NCBI RefSeq assembly: GCF_000412335.2
Contig: NZ_KE161030.1
Coordinates: 3,898,626 to 3,962,625, forward strand
Length of the DNA: 64,000 nucleotides
DNA from: Cedecea davisae DSM 4568
GTDB taxonomy: Bacteria; Pseudomonadota; Gammaproteobacteria; Enterobacterales; Enterobacteriaceae
Direction of reading: 5' to 3'
How positions within the stretch are numbered: the first letter of the stretch is position 1; each line of letters starts with the position of its first letter. This document shows positions 36,581 to 47,322 of the stretch, piece by piece. The position numbers were made by a program, and so were the translations under genes. The notes under the pieces were generated by a model. It did not search any database and was not told the origin of the DNA. It saw nothing but the letters and a program-made list of their open reading frames with translations.

Positions 36581-38557
36581 TTACTCGTCTTCCAGATACG
36601 TATAACCGTAAAGACCCGCCTCAAACTCTTCGAGGAACTGCTGTTGCAGCGCATCGTCAAGATCGGTGTTCTTCACCTGATCGCGGAACTGGGTCAGCAG
36701 CTTGTTCGGATCCAGCTGCACGTATTGCAGCATATCCGCCACGGTATCGCCTTCATCAGACAGCTCAACTTCTACCGAGCCGTCAGGGAACACGAACACG
36801 TCCACCGCTTCGGTATCACCGAACAGGTTGTGCATGTTGCCCAGAATTTCCTGGTATGCGCCGACCATAAAGAAGCCCAGCATCGGCGGGTTCTCAGGGT
36901 CGTATTCCGGCATTGGCATCGTAGTCGCTATCCCGTCGCCGTCCACATAGTGGTCGATTGCGCCGTCGGAATCGCAGGTGATATCCAGCAGCACAGCACG
37001 GCGTTCCGGCGCATGGTTCAGCCCTTCCAGCGGCATCACCGGGAACAGCTGGTCAATACCCCACGCATCCGGCATCGACTGGAACAGCGAGAAGTTGACG
37101 TACATTTTGTCCGCCATGCGCTCCTGCAGTTCGTCGATAATCGGACGATGTGCGCGGTTGCTCGGGTCGAGCTGCTTCTGCACGTCGTGGCACATGTTCA
37201 GATAGAGCTGCTCGGCCCAGGCGCGCTCCTGCAGGCTGTAGGCGCCGGAGGAGTAACCAACGTGGATATCGTGCAGGTCCATCTGGCTGTCGTGCAGCCA
37301 TTCACGCAGCGAACGGCGCGTGCCAGGCTGGTGCATTTCCAGCCAGGTTTCCCACATGCTTTGCAGCGCGCGCGGTGCGTCATCAGCCGGCGGCGTAGCT
37401 TCGGTATATTCGTTACGCTCAACGCCGATGATATTGGAAACCAGCACGGTGTGGTGTGCGGTTACGGCACGACCAGACTCGGTAATCACCGTCGGGTGCG
37501 GCAGGCCATTCTCTTCGCAGGCATCGCCAATCGCCCATATGATGTTGTTGGCGTACTCATTCAGGCCGTAGTTCACCGAACAGTCGGACTGGGAACGCGT
37601 CCCTTCGTAGTCCACGCCCAGGCCGCCGCCCACATCGAAGCACTGAATGTTAACGCCCAGCTTGTGTAGTTCAACGTAGAAACGTGCGGATTCACGAACG
37701 CCGGTCGCGATGTCGCGGATGTTAGCCATCTGCGAGCCGAGGTGGAAGTGCAGCAGTTGAATGCTGTCCAGGCGGCCGCGTTCACGCAGGATTTCCACCA
37801 GTTGCAGAACCTGATTGGCCGCCAGGCCAAATTTAGATTTTTCGCCACCTGAAGACTGCCATTTGCCGGAGCCCTGAGAAGCCAGGCGCGCACGCACGCC
37901 AAGGCGCGGGATCACGTTCAGGCGTTCTGCTTCTTCCAGCACGATGCCAATCTCGGACATCTTCTCGATAACCAGATAGACCTTGTGGCCCATCTTCTCA
38001 CCGATCAGCGCCAGGCGAATGTATTCGCGGTCTTTATAACCGTTACACACGATAACGGAGCGCGTCATCCCTGCATGCGCCAGAACAGCCATCAGCTCTG
38101 CTTTAGAACCCGCTTCCAGGCCCAGCGGCTCGCCGGAATGAATCAGTGACTCAATCACACGGCGGTGCTGATTTACCTTGATCGGGTAAACAAGAAAATA
38201 GTCGCCCTGATAGCCGTAAGACTCACGAGCGCGTTTGAAAGCCGCGTTAATTGAACGCAGACGATGCTGAAGGATCTGCGGGAAGCAGAACAGCGCAGGC
38301 AGGCGCTGGCCCTGAGCTTCGCGAGCTTTTACCAGCTCGGCAAGATCGACACGAGCGTCCGGAACGTCCGGATCCGGGCATACGCTGATATGGCCCAGCT
38401 CGTTGACGTCATAATAGTTATTACCCCACCAGGCAATATTATAAGTACGCAACATCTTACTGGCTTCCTCGGAGCTCATGGCAACCTCCTGAATGGAACG
38501 GTGTACATCTTGCTCGCCCACTGACGAACCCGAAACAGAAGTGATTTTGTCAGTCAT
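36581..38557 (-). CDS. speA: biosynthetic arginine decarboxylase
   Basis: PLP enzyme (alanine racemase-like fold) converting arginine to agmatine, the SpeB substrate. The product is 658 aa as in E. coli. PLP lysine is in [11 protein letters not shown], the substrate segment is [14 protein letters not shown], and [10 protein letters not shown] lies near the C terminus. I chose the ATG of [12 protein letters not shown], which overlaps yqgB by 8 bp; an in-frame start at 38587 would add ten residues. Confidence 0.96.
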   Translation of the reverse strand: MTDKITSVSGSSVGEQDVHRSIQEVAMSSEEASKMLRTYNIAWWGNNYYDVNELGHISVCPDPDVPDARVDLAELVKAREAQGQRLPALFCFPQILQHRLRSINAAFKRARESYGYQGDYFLVYPIKVNQHRRVIESLIHSGEPLGLEAGSKAELMAVLAHAGMTRSVIVCNGYKDREYIRLALIGEKMGHKVYLVIEKMSEIGIVLEEAERLNVIPRLGVRARLASQGSGKWQSSGGEKSKFGLAANQVLQLVEILRERGRLDSIQLLHFHLGSQMANIRDIATGVRESARFYVELHKLGVNIQCFDVGGGLGVDYEGTRSQSDCSVNYGLNEYANNIIWAIGDACEENGLPHPTVITESGRAVTAHHTVLVSNIIGVERNEYTEATPPADDAPRALQSMWETWLEMHQPGTRRSLREWLHDSQMDLHDIHVGYSSGAYSLQERAWAEQLYLNMCHDVQKQLDPSNRAHRPIIDELQERMADKMYVNFSLFQSMPDAWGIDQLFPVMPLEGLNHAPERRAVLLDITCDSDGAIDHYVDGDGIATTMPMPEYDPENPPMLGFFMVGAYQEILGNMHNLFGDTEAVDVFVFPDGSVEVELSDEGDTVADMLQYVQLDPNKLLTQFRDQVKNTDLDDALQQQFLEEFEAGLYGYTYLEDE

Positions 38558-38696
38558 GGCGAACCTCAAATTTTGTCGAATGTGCAAAACAGTTGACTAC
38601 TATCGCAGGGGTATCCTGCAATAACAACCCATTAACAGCGCGCATTGCCAGCATAAGACGCTGACAGCATAGCTGTGCGACCGGTTTCATTTTCAT
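38550..38696 (-). CDS. yqgB: small protein YqgB upstream of speA
   Basis: The product is 48 aa, starting MKMKPVAQL and containing PAIVVNCF, both recognisable from the 43-aa E. coli YqgB, an acid stress-associated small protein of unknown mechanism. It overlaps the speA start by 8 bp, so it may also act as a leader cistron. A longer in-frame version from 38768 includes non-conserved residues. Confidence 0.75.
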   Translation of the reverse strand: MKMKPVAQLCCQRLMLAMRAVNGLLLQDTPAIVVNCFAHSTKFEVRHD

Positions 38697-38754
38697 ATCA
38701 TTGTAAAACACGTAACCGAACACTGTATGACAGGTCGGCGAAACCACGAGAAAA

Positions 38755-38783
38755 CTCTTGTTAAACAAGAGCGCCCTTGTTCA
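38755..38783 (-). promoter_or_regulatory. alternative hairpins in the yqgB-speA leader
   Basis: On the minus strand AACAAG, CTCTTGTT and AACAAGAG occur in order. The middle segment can pair with either neighbour. The second hairpin (38755-38771) is followed by TTTTCTC. This layout resembles an antiterminator/terminator pair. The 38784-39228 remainder of the yqgB-metK gap holds only weak minus-strand ORFs (for example 38781-39050). Confidence 0.4.
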
Positions 38784-39228
38784 GCAACCACGGAATGTCA
38801 AACACCGGCCCGGGGATCCTGAGAAGCGCCGAGATGGGTACAACATCGGCAAGGTTGAAAACATGAGATGCAGGCTGCGAGGAGCATACGCACGCCAGGA
38901 CGGCATGCCAGGTTGTTCGAAAGACGGCGGTTCATTAATCCAGTCACCTCCACGCATACGTTGTTGGGTATGCGACAAGCTAAAGCTGTGAGCACTGTAG
39001 CGGACAGGCTCTAAATAATTGCTCAACCCGGCTGGAAGTGGGCAACACAAATTTTGTGTGCTTTTGATTAAGCCGCGCGCGCCGCTTTATACCGATATCA
39101 GGGGTAAAAAGCAAAGCAAAAATGCGTAAATTGCCAGCAATGTCAGCAATCCTTTCCACTAAAGATTTATCACATATTGCCGTTGTTCTAAAAAAATCTG
39201 GCTATCTGCCGATTGAATAATCTAAAAT

Positions 39229-39258
39229 GGCCGTCCAGATGTTAATCCATCTATACTG
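39229..39258 (+). promoter_or_regulatory. met boxes and -10 of metK
   Basis: Three tandem 8-mers (GGCCGTCC, AGATGTTA, ATCCATCT) each match the MetJ box AGACGTCT at five positions. They run straight into the -10 TATACT (39253-39258). MetJ represses metK in E. coli. The leader to the ATG is about 120 nt. Confidence 0.5.
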
Positions 39259-39382
39259 ATTAACTGTTAGACTGCCTGTTTTTCAATCTGCGGCAATAAG
39301 TTCCCGGGTTGGTTCATCTCGCCGCCTTAGCGGCGCAGAGCAGCAGCCTGAACTAAATAATTACTCTTAGGGTGAAGAAAAT

Positions 39383-40537
39383 ATGGCTAAGCACCTTTTT
39401 ACGTCCGAGTCTGTATCTGAAGGGCATCCTGATAAAATCGCTGACCAAATCTCCGACGCGGTACTTGACGCTATCCTCGAGCAGGATCCTAAAGCGCGCG
39501 TTGCCTGTGAGACTTATGTAAAAACCGGCATGGTTCTGGTTGGCGGCGAAATCACCACCAGCGCGTGGGTAGACATCGAAGAGATCACCCGCAAAACCGT
39601 GCGTGAAATCGGCTATGTGCATTCTGATATGGGCTTTGATGCCAACTCTTGCGCGGTACTGAGCGCGATTGGCAAGCAGTCTCCGGATATTAACCAGGGC
39701 GTTGACCGTACCGATCCGCTGGAGCAAGGTGCCGGTGACCAGGGCCTGATGTTTGGCTATGCCACCAACGAAACCGACGTGCTGATGCCTGCGCCAATTA
39801 CCTATGCTCACCGTCTGGTGCAGCGCCAGGCTGAAGTGCGTAAAAACGGTACCCTGCCGTGGCTGCGTCCTGATGCAAAAAGCCAGATAACCTTCCAGTA
39901 CGACGACGGTAAAATCGTCGGTATTGACGCGGTTGTTCTGTCTACTCAGCACTCAGAAGACGTTGCGCTGAAAGACCTGCAGGAAGCGGTGATGGAAGAA
40001 ATCATCAAACCTGTGCTGCCGGGCGAGTGGCTGAATGCTTCTACTAAATATCACATCAACCCAACCGGCCGTTTTGTTATCGGCGGACCGATGGGCGACT
40101 GCGGCCTGACCGGGCGTAAAATCATCGTTGATACCTACGGCGGCATGGCTCGTCACGGCGGCGGTGCATTCTCCGGTAAAGATCCGTCTAAAGTAGACCG
40201 CTCTGCGGCATATGCTGCTCGCTATGTAGCAAAAAACATCGTGGCTGCTGGCCTTGCGGACCGCTGTGAAATTCAGGTTTCCTACGCTATCGGCGTAGCA
40301 GAACCGACCTCCATCATGGTGGAAACCTTCGGTACTGAGAAAATCTCTACCGAGCAGCTGACCCTGCTGGTGCGTGAATTCTTCGACCTGCGCCCATACG
40401 GCCTTATCCAGATGCTGGATCTGCTGCACCCGATCTACAAAGAAACCGCCGCTTACGGTCACTTTGGTCGCGAACATTTCCCTTGGGAAAAAACCGACAA
40501 AGCCGCCCTGCTGCGTGAAGCTGCTGGCCTGAAATAA
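39383..40537 (+). CDS. metK: S-adenosylmethionine synthetase
   Basis: Makes SAM from methionine and ATP. The product is 384 aa as in E. coli. Motifs are [27 protein letters not shown] start (His15, Asp17 region), [12 protein letters not shown] for the ATP-binding loop, and [19 protein letters not shown] for the phosphate loop. The gene has its own promoter and terminator. SAM is also used by decarboxylation for spermidine, linking it to the nearby spe genes. Confidence 0.98.
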   Translation: MAKHLFTSESVSEGHPDKIADQISDAVLDAILEQDPKARVACETYVKTGMVLVGGEITTSAWVDIEEITRKTVREIGYVHSDMGFDANSCAVLSAIGKQSPDINQGVDRTDPLEQGAGDQGLMFGYATNETDVLMPAPITYAHRLVQRQAEVRKNGTLPWLRPDAKSQITFQYDDGKIVGIDAVVLSTQHSEDVALKDLQEAVMEEIIKPVLPGEWLNASTKYHINPTGRFVIGGPMGDCGLTGRKIIVDTYGGMARHGGGAFSGKDPSKVDRSAAYAARYVAKNIVAAGLADRCEIQVSYAIGVAEPTSIMVETFGTEKISTEQLTLLVREFFDLRPYGLIQMLDLLHPIYKETAAYGHFGREHFPWEKTDKAALLREAAGLK

Positions 40538-40558
40538 TCCGCCTGCGCTCCGCACTTT

Positions 40559-40587
40559 AAAGGCCAGCTAATGCTGGCCTTTTACTT
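40559..40587 (+). terminator. intrinsic terminator of metK
   Basis: AAGGCCAGC-TAAT-GCTGGCCTT (40559-40582) is a near-perfect stem followed by TTACTTTT, 22 bp past the metK stop. Confidence 0.9.
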
Positions 40588-40645
40588 TTCTGCCCTCGCT
40601 TAAACCCTCTGTATTTTTCCTGAATCCTCCCTCATTTGACGAAAA

Positions 40646-40661
40646 GTGAAACCGATTACAT
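40646..40661. promoter_or_regulatory. distal GalR/GalS operator of galP
   Basis: GTGAAACCGATTACAT fits the GalR/GalS consensus GTGNAANCGNTTNCAC in all but the last base. It lies 183 bp upstream of a second copy, suggesting loop-type repression. Confidence 0.7.
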
Positions 40662-40828
40662 TTGCATATAAAGACTTTTATCGTTCAATTCGTCATGCGC
40701 TCAGGGAAGGCACATCATTTGTTACATAACACTTCAGATTAAGCTTATTTTTAACCATAACGTTGGCTTTAGTCGCCATTAACTCTATGTTTTGTCGATT
40801 AGCACCCGGTTTTTAATCAACAGCATCA

Positions 40829-40844
40829 GTGTAACCGATTACAT
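40829..40844. promoter_or_regulatory. proximal GalR/GalS operator of galP
   Basis: GTGTAACCGATTACAT has the same consensus fit as the distal site. It ends 4 bp before the CRP site and about 85 bp before galP. Confidence 0.72.
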
Positions 40845-40847
40845 AGC

Positions 40848-40863
40848 TGTGATTATCATCACA
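40848..40863. promoter_or_regulatory. CRP site of galP
   Basis: TGTGATTATCATCACA is a perfect TGTGA-N6-TCACA palindrome. It is placed for activation of a start near 40897, with a weak -10 around 40886-40896. Confidence 0.8.
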
Positions 40864-40929
40864 CACTTTTGCCCGCCGCTGGCCTACCCTTATTAGCGTC
40901 AAATCTGAATAATCCACCTGGAGGGCGTT

Positions 40930-42324
40930 ATGCCTGACTATCAAAAACAAAAGCGTTCCAATAAGAGCATGACCTTTTTTGTCTGCTTCCTGGCGGCGCT
41001 CGCCGGGCTGCTGTTTGGCCTTGATATCGGCGTGATTGCCGGTGCCCTGCCGTTTATCGCTAAAGATTTCCAGATTACTTCCCACACTCAGGAATGGGTC
41101 GTTAGCTCAATGATGTTCGGCGCAGCCGTCGGCGCGGTCGGCAGCGGCTGGCTCTCCTTCAAACTGGGCCGCAAATACAGCCTGATGATTGGCGCGGTGC
41201 TGTTTGTCGTAGGCTCTCTTTGCTCAGCCTTTGCGCCCAATACCGAAGTATTAATCGTCTCACGCGTATTGCTTGGCCTGGCGGTAGGCGTTGCGTCCTA
41301 CACCGCACCGCTGTACTTGTCAGAAATAGCGCCGGAAAAAATACGCGGTAGCATGATTTCGATGTACCAGTTGATGATTACCATCGGTATTCTCGGCGCT
41401 TATCTTTCAGATACGGCGTTCAGCTACACCGAGTCCTGGCGCTGGATGCTGGGCGTGATAACCCTTCCTGCCCTGCTGTTGCTGGTTGGCGTATTTTTCC
41501 TGCCGGACAGCCCGCGCTGGTTCGCCGCTAAACGCCGCTTCCACGATGCCGAACGCGTGCTGCTGCGCCTGCGAGACACCAGCGCAGAAGCGAAAAAAGA
41601 GCTGGAAGAAATTCGCGAAAGCCTGAAGGTAAAACAGAGCGGCTGGGCGCTATTTAAAGACAACTCCAACTTCCGCCGCGCGGTATTCCTCGGCGTTCTG
41701 TTGCAGGTAATGCAGCAGTTCACCGGCATGAACGTCATCATGTATTACGCGCCGAAGATCTTCGAAATCGCCGGTTTTGCGAATACCACCCAGCAAATGT
41801 GGGGCACCGTCATCGTCGGCCTGATTAACGTCCTGGCGACCTTTATTGCCATTGGTCTGGTTGACCGCTGGGGCCGTAAACCTACGCTGGTTCTGGGCTT
41901 CCTGGTCATGGCCGTGGGTATGGGCGTGCTGGGCACGATGATGCACATCGGCATTCACTCCCAGGGTGCACAATACTTCGCTATTGCCATGCTGCTGATG
42001 TTTATCGTTGGTTTTGCTATGAGCGCTGGCCCGCTGATTTGGGTACTGTGTTCCGAAATCCAGCCGCTGAAAGGCCGCGATTTCGGTATCACCTGCTCCA
42101 CCGCCACCAACTGGATTGCCAACATGATTGTCGGGGCTACTTTCCTGACCATGCTGAATACGCTGGGCAACGCCAACACCTTCTGGGTTTACGGGGCGCT
42201 CAACCTGTTCTTTATTGTCCTGACCCTGTGGCTGATTCCGGAAACCAAGCATGTCTCTCTGGAGCACATTGAACGTAACCTGATGAAAGGCCGTAAGTTG
42301 CGCGAGATTGGCGCCCACAACTAA
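40930..42324 (+). CDS. galP: galactose:H+ symporter
   Basis: MFS sugar porter that imports galactose and glucose. The product is 464 aa as in E. coli. Twelve membrane segments and the sugar-porter signatures are visible: [17 protein letters not shown] in TM1, the loop [16 protein letters not shown]-like [12 protein letters not shown] after TM6, [14 protein letters not shown] in TM7, and [16 protein letters not shown] precedes the ATG. Confidence 0.97.
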   Translation: MPDYQKQKRSNKSMTFFVCFLAALAGLLFGLDIGVIAGALPFIAKDFQITSHTQEWVVSSMMFGAAVGAVGSGWLSFKLGRKYSLMIGAVLFVVGSLCSAFAPNTEVLIVSRVLLGLAVGVASYTAPLYLSEIAPEKIRGSMISMYQLMITIGILGAYLSDTAFSYTESWRWMLGVITLPALLLLVGVFFLPDSPRWFAAKRRFHDAERVLLRLRDTSAEAKKELEEIRESLKVKQSGWALFKDNSNFRRAVFLGVLLQVMQQFTGMNVIMYYAPKIFEIAGFANTTQQMWGTVIVGLINVLATFIAIGLVDRWGRKPTLVLGFLVMAVGMGVLGTMMHIGIHSQGAQYFAIAMLLMFIVGFAMSAGPLIWVLCSEIQPLKGRDFGITCSTATNWIANMIVGATFLTMLNTLGNANTFWVYGALNLFFIVLTLWLIPETKHVSLEHIERNLMKGRKLREIGAHN

Positions 42325-42333
42325 GTTTTACCT

Positions 42334-42357
42334 GCCCCTCTCCTCCACGAGAGGGGC
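42334..42357 (+). terminator. hairpin between galP and sprT
   Basis: GCCCCTCTC/GAGAGGGGC is a 9-bp perfect stem with a 6-nt loop, 10 bp after the galP stop. There is no T-run, so termination is probably partial. Confidence 0.45.
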
Positions 42358-42394
42358 TTGCACCTTGCCTCCACCCACTTTATTCTCTGCCGCT

Positions 42395-42910
42395 ATGAAA
42401 GCCCCCCGACTCCCCATTGCCATTCAGCAGGCCGTTATGCGCTGCCTGCGAGAAAAACTCCAGCAGGCGAACTCGCATCTGGGCCGTAGCTACCCCGAGC
42501 CCAAAGTGGTGTATCAGCAGCGTGGAACCGCGGCAGGTACCGCGTGGCTCGAAAGCTATGAAATCCGCCTCAATCCCGTTTTGCTGATGGAAAACCAGCA
42601 GGCTTTTGTTGAGGAAGTGGTGCCTCATGAGCTTGCTCACCTGCTGGTCTGGAAGCATTTTGGCCGCGTCGCGCCGCACGGCAAAGAGTGGAAGTGGATG
42701 ATGGAAACCGTGCTCGGCGTTCCGGCTCGCCGCACCCACCAGTTTGAAGTCGAGTCGGTACGCAAGAACACCTTCCCCTATCGTTGCCCCTGCCAGCAGC
42801 ATCAACTCACCGTGCGCCGCCATAACCGCGTGCTGCGCGGCGAAGCCGAATATCGTTGTACACGCTGTGGTCAATTGTTAAAGCCTGATGTTACAACTCA
42901 CTGTAATTAA
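42395..42910 (+). CDS. sprT: SprT zinc-binding protein
   Basis: SprT-like metalloprotease-fold protein, related to the Spartan protease; its substrate in bacteria is not settled. The product is 171 aa (E. coli 165). Zinc-site motif HELAH is in [15 protein letters not shown], and HGKEWK supplies the third ligand. A C-terminal zinc ribbon is formed by YRCPCQQH and YRCTRCG. I chose [15 protein letters not shown]; 29 upstream in-frame codons lie in the hairpin region. Confidence 0.93.
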   Translation: MKAPRLPIAIQQAVMRCLREKLQQANSHLGRSYPEPKVVYQQRGTAAGTAWLESYEIRLNPVLLMENQQAFVEEVVPHELAHLLVWKHFGRVAPHGKEWKWMMETVLGVPARRTHQFEVESVRKNTFPYRCPCQQHQLTVRRHNRVLRGEAEYRCTRCGQLLKPDVTTHCN

Positions 42911-43002
42911 TAACTATTCCAGAAAAATTTTCCGTCCTGACTGATTGAAACTGGATAAACGATCAGGTAGGGTGCGGACACGTTTTAGCAAGGATTCTGG
43001 AA

Positions 43003-43710
43003 ATGTCTCGCAAATTTTCTTTGGCTGTTGCATTCGTTGCAGCCATCAGCTCTTTCTCCGCATTCAGCACGGGTATCAATAGCTTCTCACAGGCCAAAAC
43101 GGCCGGCGTTAAGGTTAATGCCGACGCACCGGGCGATTTCTATTGCGGCTGCAAAATTAGCTGGCAGGGTAAAAAAGGCGTCCCCGATCTTGAATCGTGC
43201 GGGTATAAGGTGCGGAAAAATGAAAACCGCGCCACGCGTATTGAATGGGAACACGTCATGCCGGCCTGGCAGTTCGGCCACCTGCTGCAATGCTGGCAGG
43301 ATGGCGGGCGTAAAAACTGCGGTAAAGACCCGGTATACCGCAAGATTGAAAGCGATATGCACAACCTGCAACCCGCAGTCGGCGAGGTGAACGCCGACAG
43401 AAATAACTTTATGTACAGCCAGTGGAACGGCGGCGAAGGCCAGTACGGCCAGTGCGCAATGAAGGTTGATTTTAAAGATAAAGTTGCCGAGCCGCCGGAA
43501 CGCGCACGCGGCGCCATCGCCCGCACCTACTTCTACATGCGTGACCAGTACCAGCTCTCACTTTCACGCCAGCAGACCCAACTGTTCCAGGCCTGGGATA
43601 AGCGCTATCCGGTCACCGACTGGGAATGCGAACGCGACGAGCGTATTGCCAAAGTTCAGGGTAACCATAACCCATATGTGCTGCGGGCTTGCCAGGCGCG
43701 AAACAGCTAA
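43003..43710 (+). CDS. endA: periplasmic endonuclease I
   Basis: Periplasmic nuclease cutting double-stranded DNA. The product is 235 aa as in E. coli. A signal peptide covers about residues 1-22 ([17 protein letters not shown]). The His-Me-finger site is in [15 protein letters not shown], and [20 protein letters not shown] follows. Cysteines in YCGCKIS and LLQCW form the disulfides of this family. A hairpin (43749-43770) without a T-run follows. Confidence 0.96.
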   Translation: MSRKFSLAVAFVAAISSFSAFSTGINSFSQAKTAGVKVNADAPGDFYCGCKISWQGKKGVPDLESCGYKVRKNENRATRIEWEHVMPAWQFGHLLQCWQDGGRKNCGKDPVYRKIESDMHNLQPAVGEVNADRNNFMYSQWNGGEGQYGQCAMKVDFKDKVAEPPERARGAIARTYFYMRDQYQLSLSRQQTQLFQAWDKRYPVTDWECERDERIAKVQGNHNPYVLRACQARNS

Positions 43711-43808
43711 CCTACACTAGCGGTCATCTTCTATTACCGTGCAATCTTGCCTCTCTTTGCATAGAGAGGCTGAAACATGTTTGCCTCTGCATTCGGATCT
43801 TATAAACC

Positions 43809-44540
43809 ATGCGTATACCCCGCATCCATCACCCTGAGCCCCTTTCCGTCGGCGAGGATATTGCGCTGTGCGAAGACGCCGCTAACCACGTTGGCCGCGT
43901 ACTGCGCATGGGCGCCGGGCAGGCCGTTCAGCTGTTCGACGGCAGTAACCAGGTATTTGACGCTGAGATAGTTCAGGCGGATAAAAAAACCGTTCGAGTG
44001 AAAGTGCTTGCCGCCAGCGAGGACGACCGCGAATCGCCGCTCTGGCTGCATTTGGGCCAGGTGATGTCGCGTGGAGAAAAGATGGAATTTACCATCCAGA
44101 AAGCCGTCGAGCTGGGCGTCAACGTGATTACCCCATTGTTTTCCGAACGCTGTGGGGTAAAACTGGATGCCGAAAGGTTGAATAAAAAGCTTCAGCAGTG
44201 GCAGAAAATCGCCATCGCCGCCTGCGAACAGTGTGGCCGCAACCGGGTGCCTGAAGTACGCCCTGCGATGGAGCTGGACGCCTGGTGCGCCGAGCAAGAT
44301 GACGCGCTGAAGCTCAACCTGCACCCGCGCGCCAGCGCCAGTATTAATACCCTGCCGCAGCCCGTAGAGCGGGTACGCCTGCTGATTGGCCCGGAGGGCG
44401 GCTTAACCGCCGATGAGATTGCCATGACCGCGAACCATCAATTTACTGATATTCTGTTGGGACCGCGCGTTCTGCGTACTGAGACCACCGCGCTCACCGC
44501 CATTACCGCCTTGCAGGTGCGCTTTGGCGACCTGGGCTAA
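43809..44540 (+). CDS. rsmE: 16S rRNA (uracil-1498-N3) methyltransferase
   Basis: SPOUT-class methyltransferase modifying U1498 of 16S rRNA. The product is 243 aa as in E. coli. An N-terminal PUA-like domain precedes the knotted SAM-binding part with [14 protein letters not shown] and [16 protein letters not shown]. It is followed by gshB after 12 bp. Confidence 0.97.
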   Translation: MRIPRIHHPEPLSVGEDIALCEDAANHVGRVLRMGAGQAVQLFDGSNQVFDAEIVQADKKTVRVKVLAASEDDRESPLWLHLGQVMSRGEKMEFTIQKAVELGVNVITPLFSERCGVKLDAERLNKKLQQWQKIAIAACEQCGRNRVPEVRPAMELDAWCAEQDDALKLNLHPRASASINTLPQPVERVRLLIGPEGGLTADEIAMTANHQFTDILLGPRVLRTETTALTAITALQVRFGDLG

Positions 44541-44552
44541 AGGAGAACAACA

Positions 44553-45500
44553 ATGATCAAGCTCGGCATCGTGATGGACCCCATCGCACACATCAACATC
44601 AAAAAAGACTCCAGCTTCGCTATGCTGCTGGAAGCGCAGCGTCGCGGCTATGAGCTGCACTATATGGAAATGGCCGACCTGTATCTGAACAACGGCGAAG
44701 CGCGCGCCCGCACCCGGCTGCTTAGCGTCGAGCAAAACTACGATAAATGGTACGAGTTCGGCACCGAGCAGGACATCGCCCTGGCCGACCTGAACGTTGT
44801 CCTGATGCGCAAAGATCCGCCGTTCGATACCGAATTTATCTATGCCACCTACATCCTTGAGCGCGCTGAAGAAAAAGGCACCCTCATCGTCAACAAGCCG
44901 CAGAGCCTGCGCGACTGTAACGAAAAGCTGTTCACCGCCTGGTTTGCTGATCTGACCCCGGAAACGCTGGTCACCCGTAACAAGGCGCAGCTTAAAGCCT
45001 TCTGGCAGCAGCACGGCGACATCATCATGAAACCGCTGGACGGCATGGGCGGCGCGTCTATATTCCGCGTGAAGCAGGATGACCCAAATATCGGCGTGAT
45101 TGCAGAAACGCTGACAGAGCTGGGCAGCCGCTACTGCATGGCGCAGAATTACCTGCCGGCGATTAAAGACGGCGACAAACGCGTACTGGTAGTGGACGGC
45201 GAGCCGGTTCCATACTGCCTGGCACGTATTCCGCAGGGTGGCGAAACTCGCGGTAACCTGGCCGCAGGTGGCCGCGGCGAACCTCGCCCGCTGACCGAAA
45301 GCGACTGGGAAATCGCCCGCCGCGTTGGGCCAACATTGAAAGCGAAGGGCCTGATTTTTGTTGGCCTGGATATCATCGGCGACCGCCTGACCGAAATTAA
45401 CGTCACCAGCCCGACCTGCATTCGCGAAATCGAAGCGGAGTTCCCGGTTTCTATTACCGGCATGCTGTTTGACGCCATCGAAAAGCGCCTGGCTAACTAA
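44553..45500 (+). CDS. gshB: glutathione synthetase
   Basis: ATP-grasp ligase joining gamma-glutamylcysteine and glycine. The product is 315 aa (E. coli 316). Motifs include GIVMDPIAHINIKKDSSF, KPLDGMGGASIFRV in the ATP-grasp, GGETRGNLAAGGRG and the metal-site EINVTSPTC. AGGAG precedes the ATG, and co-transcription with rsmE is likely. Confidence 0.98.
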   Translation: MIKLGIVMDPIAHINIKKDSSFAMLLEAQRRGYELHYMEMADLYLNNGEARARTRLLSVEQNYDKWYEFGTEQDIALADLNVVLMRKDPPFDTEFIYATYILERAEEKGTLIVNKPQSLRDCNEKLFTAWFADLTPETLVTRNKAQLKAFWQQHGDIIMKPLDGMGGASIFRVKQDDPNIGVIAETLTELGSRYCMAQNYLPAIKDGDKRVLVVDGEPVPYCLARIPQGGETRGNLAAGGRGEPRPLTESDWEIARRVGPTLKAKGLIFVGLDIIGDRLTEINVTSPTCIREIEAEFPVSITGMLFDAIEKRLAN

Positions 45501-45506
45501 GCGTGA

Positions 45507-45530
45507 CGGCGGGCGCCTTGCCGCCCGCCG
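45507..45530 (+). terminator. GC-rich hairpin after gshB
   Basis: Arms CGGCGGGC and GCCCGCCG form a strong stem starting 6 bp past the gshB stop. It has no T-run. The rest of 45531-45648 should hold the yqgE promoter. Confidence 0.45.
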
Positions 45531-45648
45531 CTTAACTCGCTACGGCTCAGCGGCCGGCCGGGTAGCCCGCACTCCTTCATTAGTGATAAACTGACCACTC
45601 TTCGCGCATCCACTGCCGCTTTTTCAACCGGGATCAGAACCTCTGACA

Positions 45649-46212
45649 ATGAATTTACAGCATCACTTTCTTATTGCCATGCCGGCTCTCCAGGACCCCT
45701 TATTTAAGCGCTCCGTAGTCTATATCTGCGAATACAACGATGAAGGCGCGATGGGGATTATCATCAATAAGCCGCTGGAAAACCTTCAGGTTGAAGGCGT
45801 TCTCGAAAAGCTGAAAATCGAACCTGAACCGCGCGACAGTAGTATTCGCCTCGACAAACCGGTGTTTATCGGCGGCCCGCTGGCGGAAGACCGCGGCTTT
45901 ATTCTGCACTCTACGCCGGACTCGTTTGGCTCCAGCATTCGTATTTCAGACGACACGGTGATTACCACCTCTCGTGATGTGCTTGAGACGCTGGGCACCG
46001 CTAAGCAACCGAAAGAAGTGATGGTGGCACTGGGCTACTCTTCGTGGGAGAAAGGCCAGCTTGAGCAGGAGATTCTGGAGAATTCGTGGCTAACGGCCCC
46101 GGCAGCTCCGGAAATCCTGTTCCACACCCCGATAGCCGAACGCTGGCGCGAGGCCGCTCGCCTTATCGGTATAGACATCCACAATATGCCAAACGAAGCG
46201 GGGCACGCCTGA
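45649..46212 (+). CDS. yqgE: UPF0301/AlgH-family protein YqgE
   Basis: Conserved protein of unknown biochemical role (AlgH family). The product is 187 aa as in E. coli. Family segments are [19 protein letters not shown] at the N terminus, [27 protein letters not shown] and [15 protein letters not shown]. The stop overlaps the yqgF start by one base (TGATG), so the two are probably co-translated. Confidence 0.95.
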   Translation: MNLQHHFLIAMPALQDPLFKRSVVYICEYNDEGAMGIIINKPLENLQVEGVLEKLKIEPEPRDSSIRLDKPVFIGGPLAEDRGFILHSTPDSFGSSIRISDDTVITTSRDVLETLGTAKQPKEVMVALGYSSWEKGQLEQEILENSWLTAPAAPEILFHTPIAERWREAARLIGIDIHNMPNEAGHA

Positions 46213-46631
46213 TGAGCAGCGGAACCCTGATGGCCTTCGATTTTGGCACCAAAAGCATCGGCGTAGCCATTGGCCAGAGAATTACCGGCACCGCCCGCCC
46301 GTTAACCGCGCTAAAAGCTCAGGACGGCACGCCGGACTGGAACGCGGTAGAAAAAATTCTGAAAGAGTGGCAGCCGGAAGAAGTCGTGGTTGGCCTGCCG
46401 CTGAATATGGACGGCACCGAACAGCCGCTTACGGCGCGCGCACGTAAGTTCGCAAACCGCCTACACGGCCGCTTTGGCGTTAAGGTTTCATTGCAGGATG
46501 AGCGCCTGAGCACGGTAGAGGCTCGCGCCGGGCTGTTTGAGCACGGCGGTTTTCGTGCGCTGAACAAAGGCAGCATCGACTCGGCTTCCGCCGTTATCAT
46601 TCTCGAAAGCTGGTTTGAATATAACCCTTAA
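46212..46631 (+). CDS. yqgF: Holliday junction resolvase-like pre-16S rRNA nuclease
   Basis: RNase H-fold nuclease (RuvX) needed for 5' processing of 16S rRNA. The product is 139 aa (E. coli 138). Acidic residues are in [30 protein letters not shown] and [11 protein letters not shown]. The start is the ATG overlapping the yqgE stop. A short AACCC/GGGTT hairpin spans the stop codon. Confidence 0.96.
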   Translation: MSSGTLMAFDFGTKSIGVAIGQRITGTARPLTALKAQDGTPDWNAVEKILKEWQPEEVVVGLPLNMDGTEQPLTARARKFANRLHGRFGVKVSLQDERLSTVEARAGLFEHGGFRALNKGSIDSASAVIILESWFEYNP

Positions 46632-46636
46632 CGGGT

Positions 46637-47098
46637 TTACCTGTCGGGCGCGTCGTTACCTGCGCTCTGCAGTTCATGCCTCGCGGCAATTGCCAGAAAA
46701 TGGCTGCGGTCCCGGTAGCCTGATGAAGGCTGCTTCACCCGGGAGTCAATACGCCGCAGCAGCGCGTCCGGCAGCATAATGTTTAGCCGCAGCTGCTTCC
46801 CTTCCAGCGCAGATAAATCCACATCGACCAGTAACCACTGGGTGCAGTAGGCGTAGTCCGGGTTTGCCGCATAAGCAAAAGGCCCGGCATCGCGGAGCTG
46901 AGTAATATCCTTTCCGCTCTCCACCATTAAATCGGCAATCGACAGCACCGCATCCTGCACCATCGGCGCAATATCAGCCTGGGTATCTGCCGCCGACACG
47001 CAGCCAAAATCATCGTTGCATAACGCGGGTACAACCAGGCCAAACGCTTCGTTTTCAGTTGCGGGTAACTCCACACCAACAGAAAAAAACATCATCAA
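46637..47098 (-). CDS. hicB: HicB-like antitoxin
   Basis: The product is 153 aa. The N-terminal half is a partial RNase H-like HicB domain (FSVGVELPATENEAFGLVVPAL). The C-terminal part is a ribbon-helix-helix-type DNA-binding domain (KQLRLNIMLPDALLRRIDSRV). It follows hicA by 17 bp on the same strand. Several nearby ATGs (MMMFF) leave the exact start open by one or two codons. It should neutralise HicA and repress the pair. Confidence 0.85.
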   Translation of the reverse strand: MMMFFSVGVELPATENEAFGLVVPALCNDDFGCVSAADTQADIAPMVQDAVLSIADLMVESGKDITQLRDAGPFAYAANPDYAYCTQWLLVDVDLSALEGKQLRLNIMLPDALLRRIDSRVKQPSSGYRDRSHFLAIAARHELQSAGNDAPDR

Positions 47099-47115
47099 CC
47101 TCCGGCAGCGGCAGG

Positions 47116-47298
47116 CTAAATACCCGCCATTTTACGAATGGATTTGACAGTACCGATGGGCAAATCCTTTTTGGGATGAGGGATCGGGAACGTTTTTCCG
47201 GTATCAGGCGACCACCAGATCCAGTGGCTACCTCCCGAACGCCTGACGGGTTCACAACCTGCATCCTTCAATTCCTTTATCAGCTCAGCGGAAGTCAT
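47116..47298 (-). CDS. hicA: HicA-like mRNA interferase toxin
   Basis: The product is 60 aa from MTSAELIKELKDAG. The double-stranded RNA-binding-like fold keeps the catalytic histidine His25 in SGGSHWIWW and the segment PHPKKDLPIGTVKSIRK. HicA toxins cleave mRNAs independently of translation. It is followed by hicB in the usual toxin-first order. E. coli has no hicAB at this locus. Confidence 0.9.
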   Translation of the reverse strand: MTSAELIKELKDAGCEPVRRSGGSHWIWWSPDTGKTFPIPHPKKDLPIGTVKSIRKMAGI

Positions 47299-47322
47299 GC
47301 TGACCTCCAGAACGATAACCAA

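Noticed and set aside
38798..38995. 65-aa minus-strand ORF in the yqgB-metK gap
   Set aside because: Cys/Arg-rich composition and no clear start signal. I could not recognise it, so only the leader hypothesis is kept as a finding.
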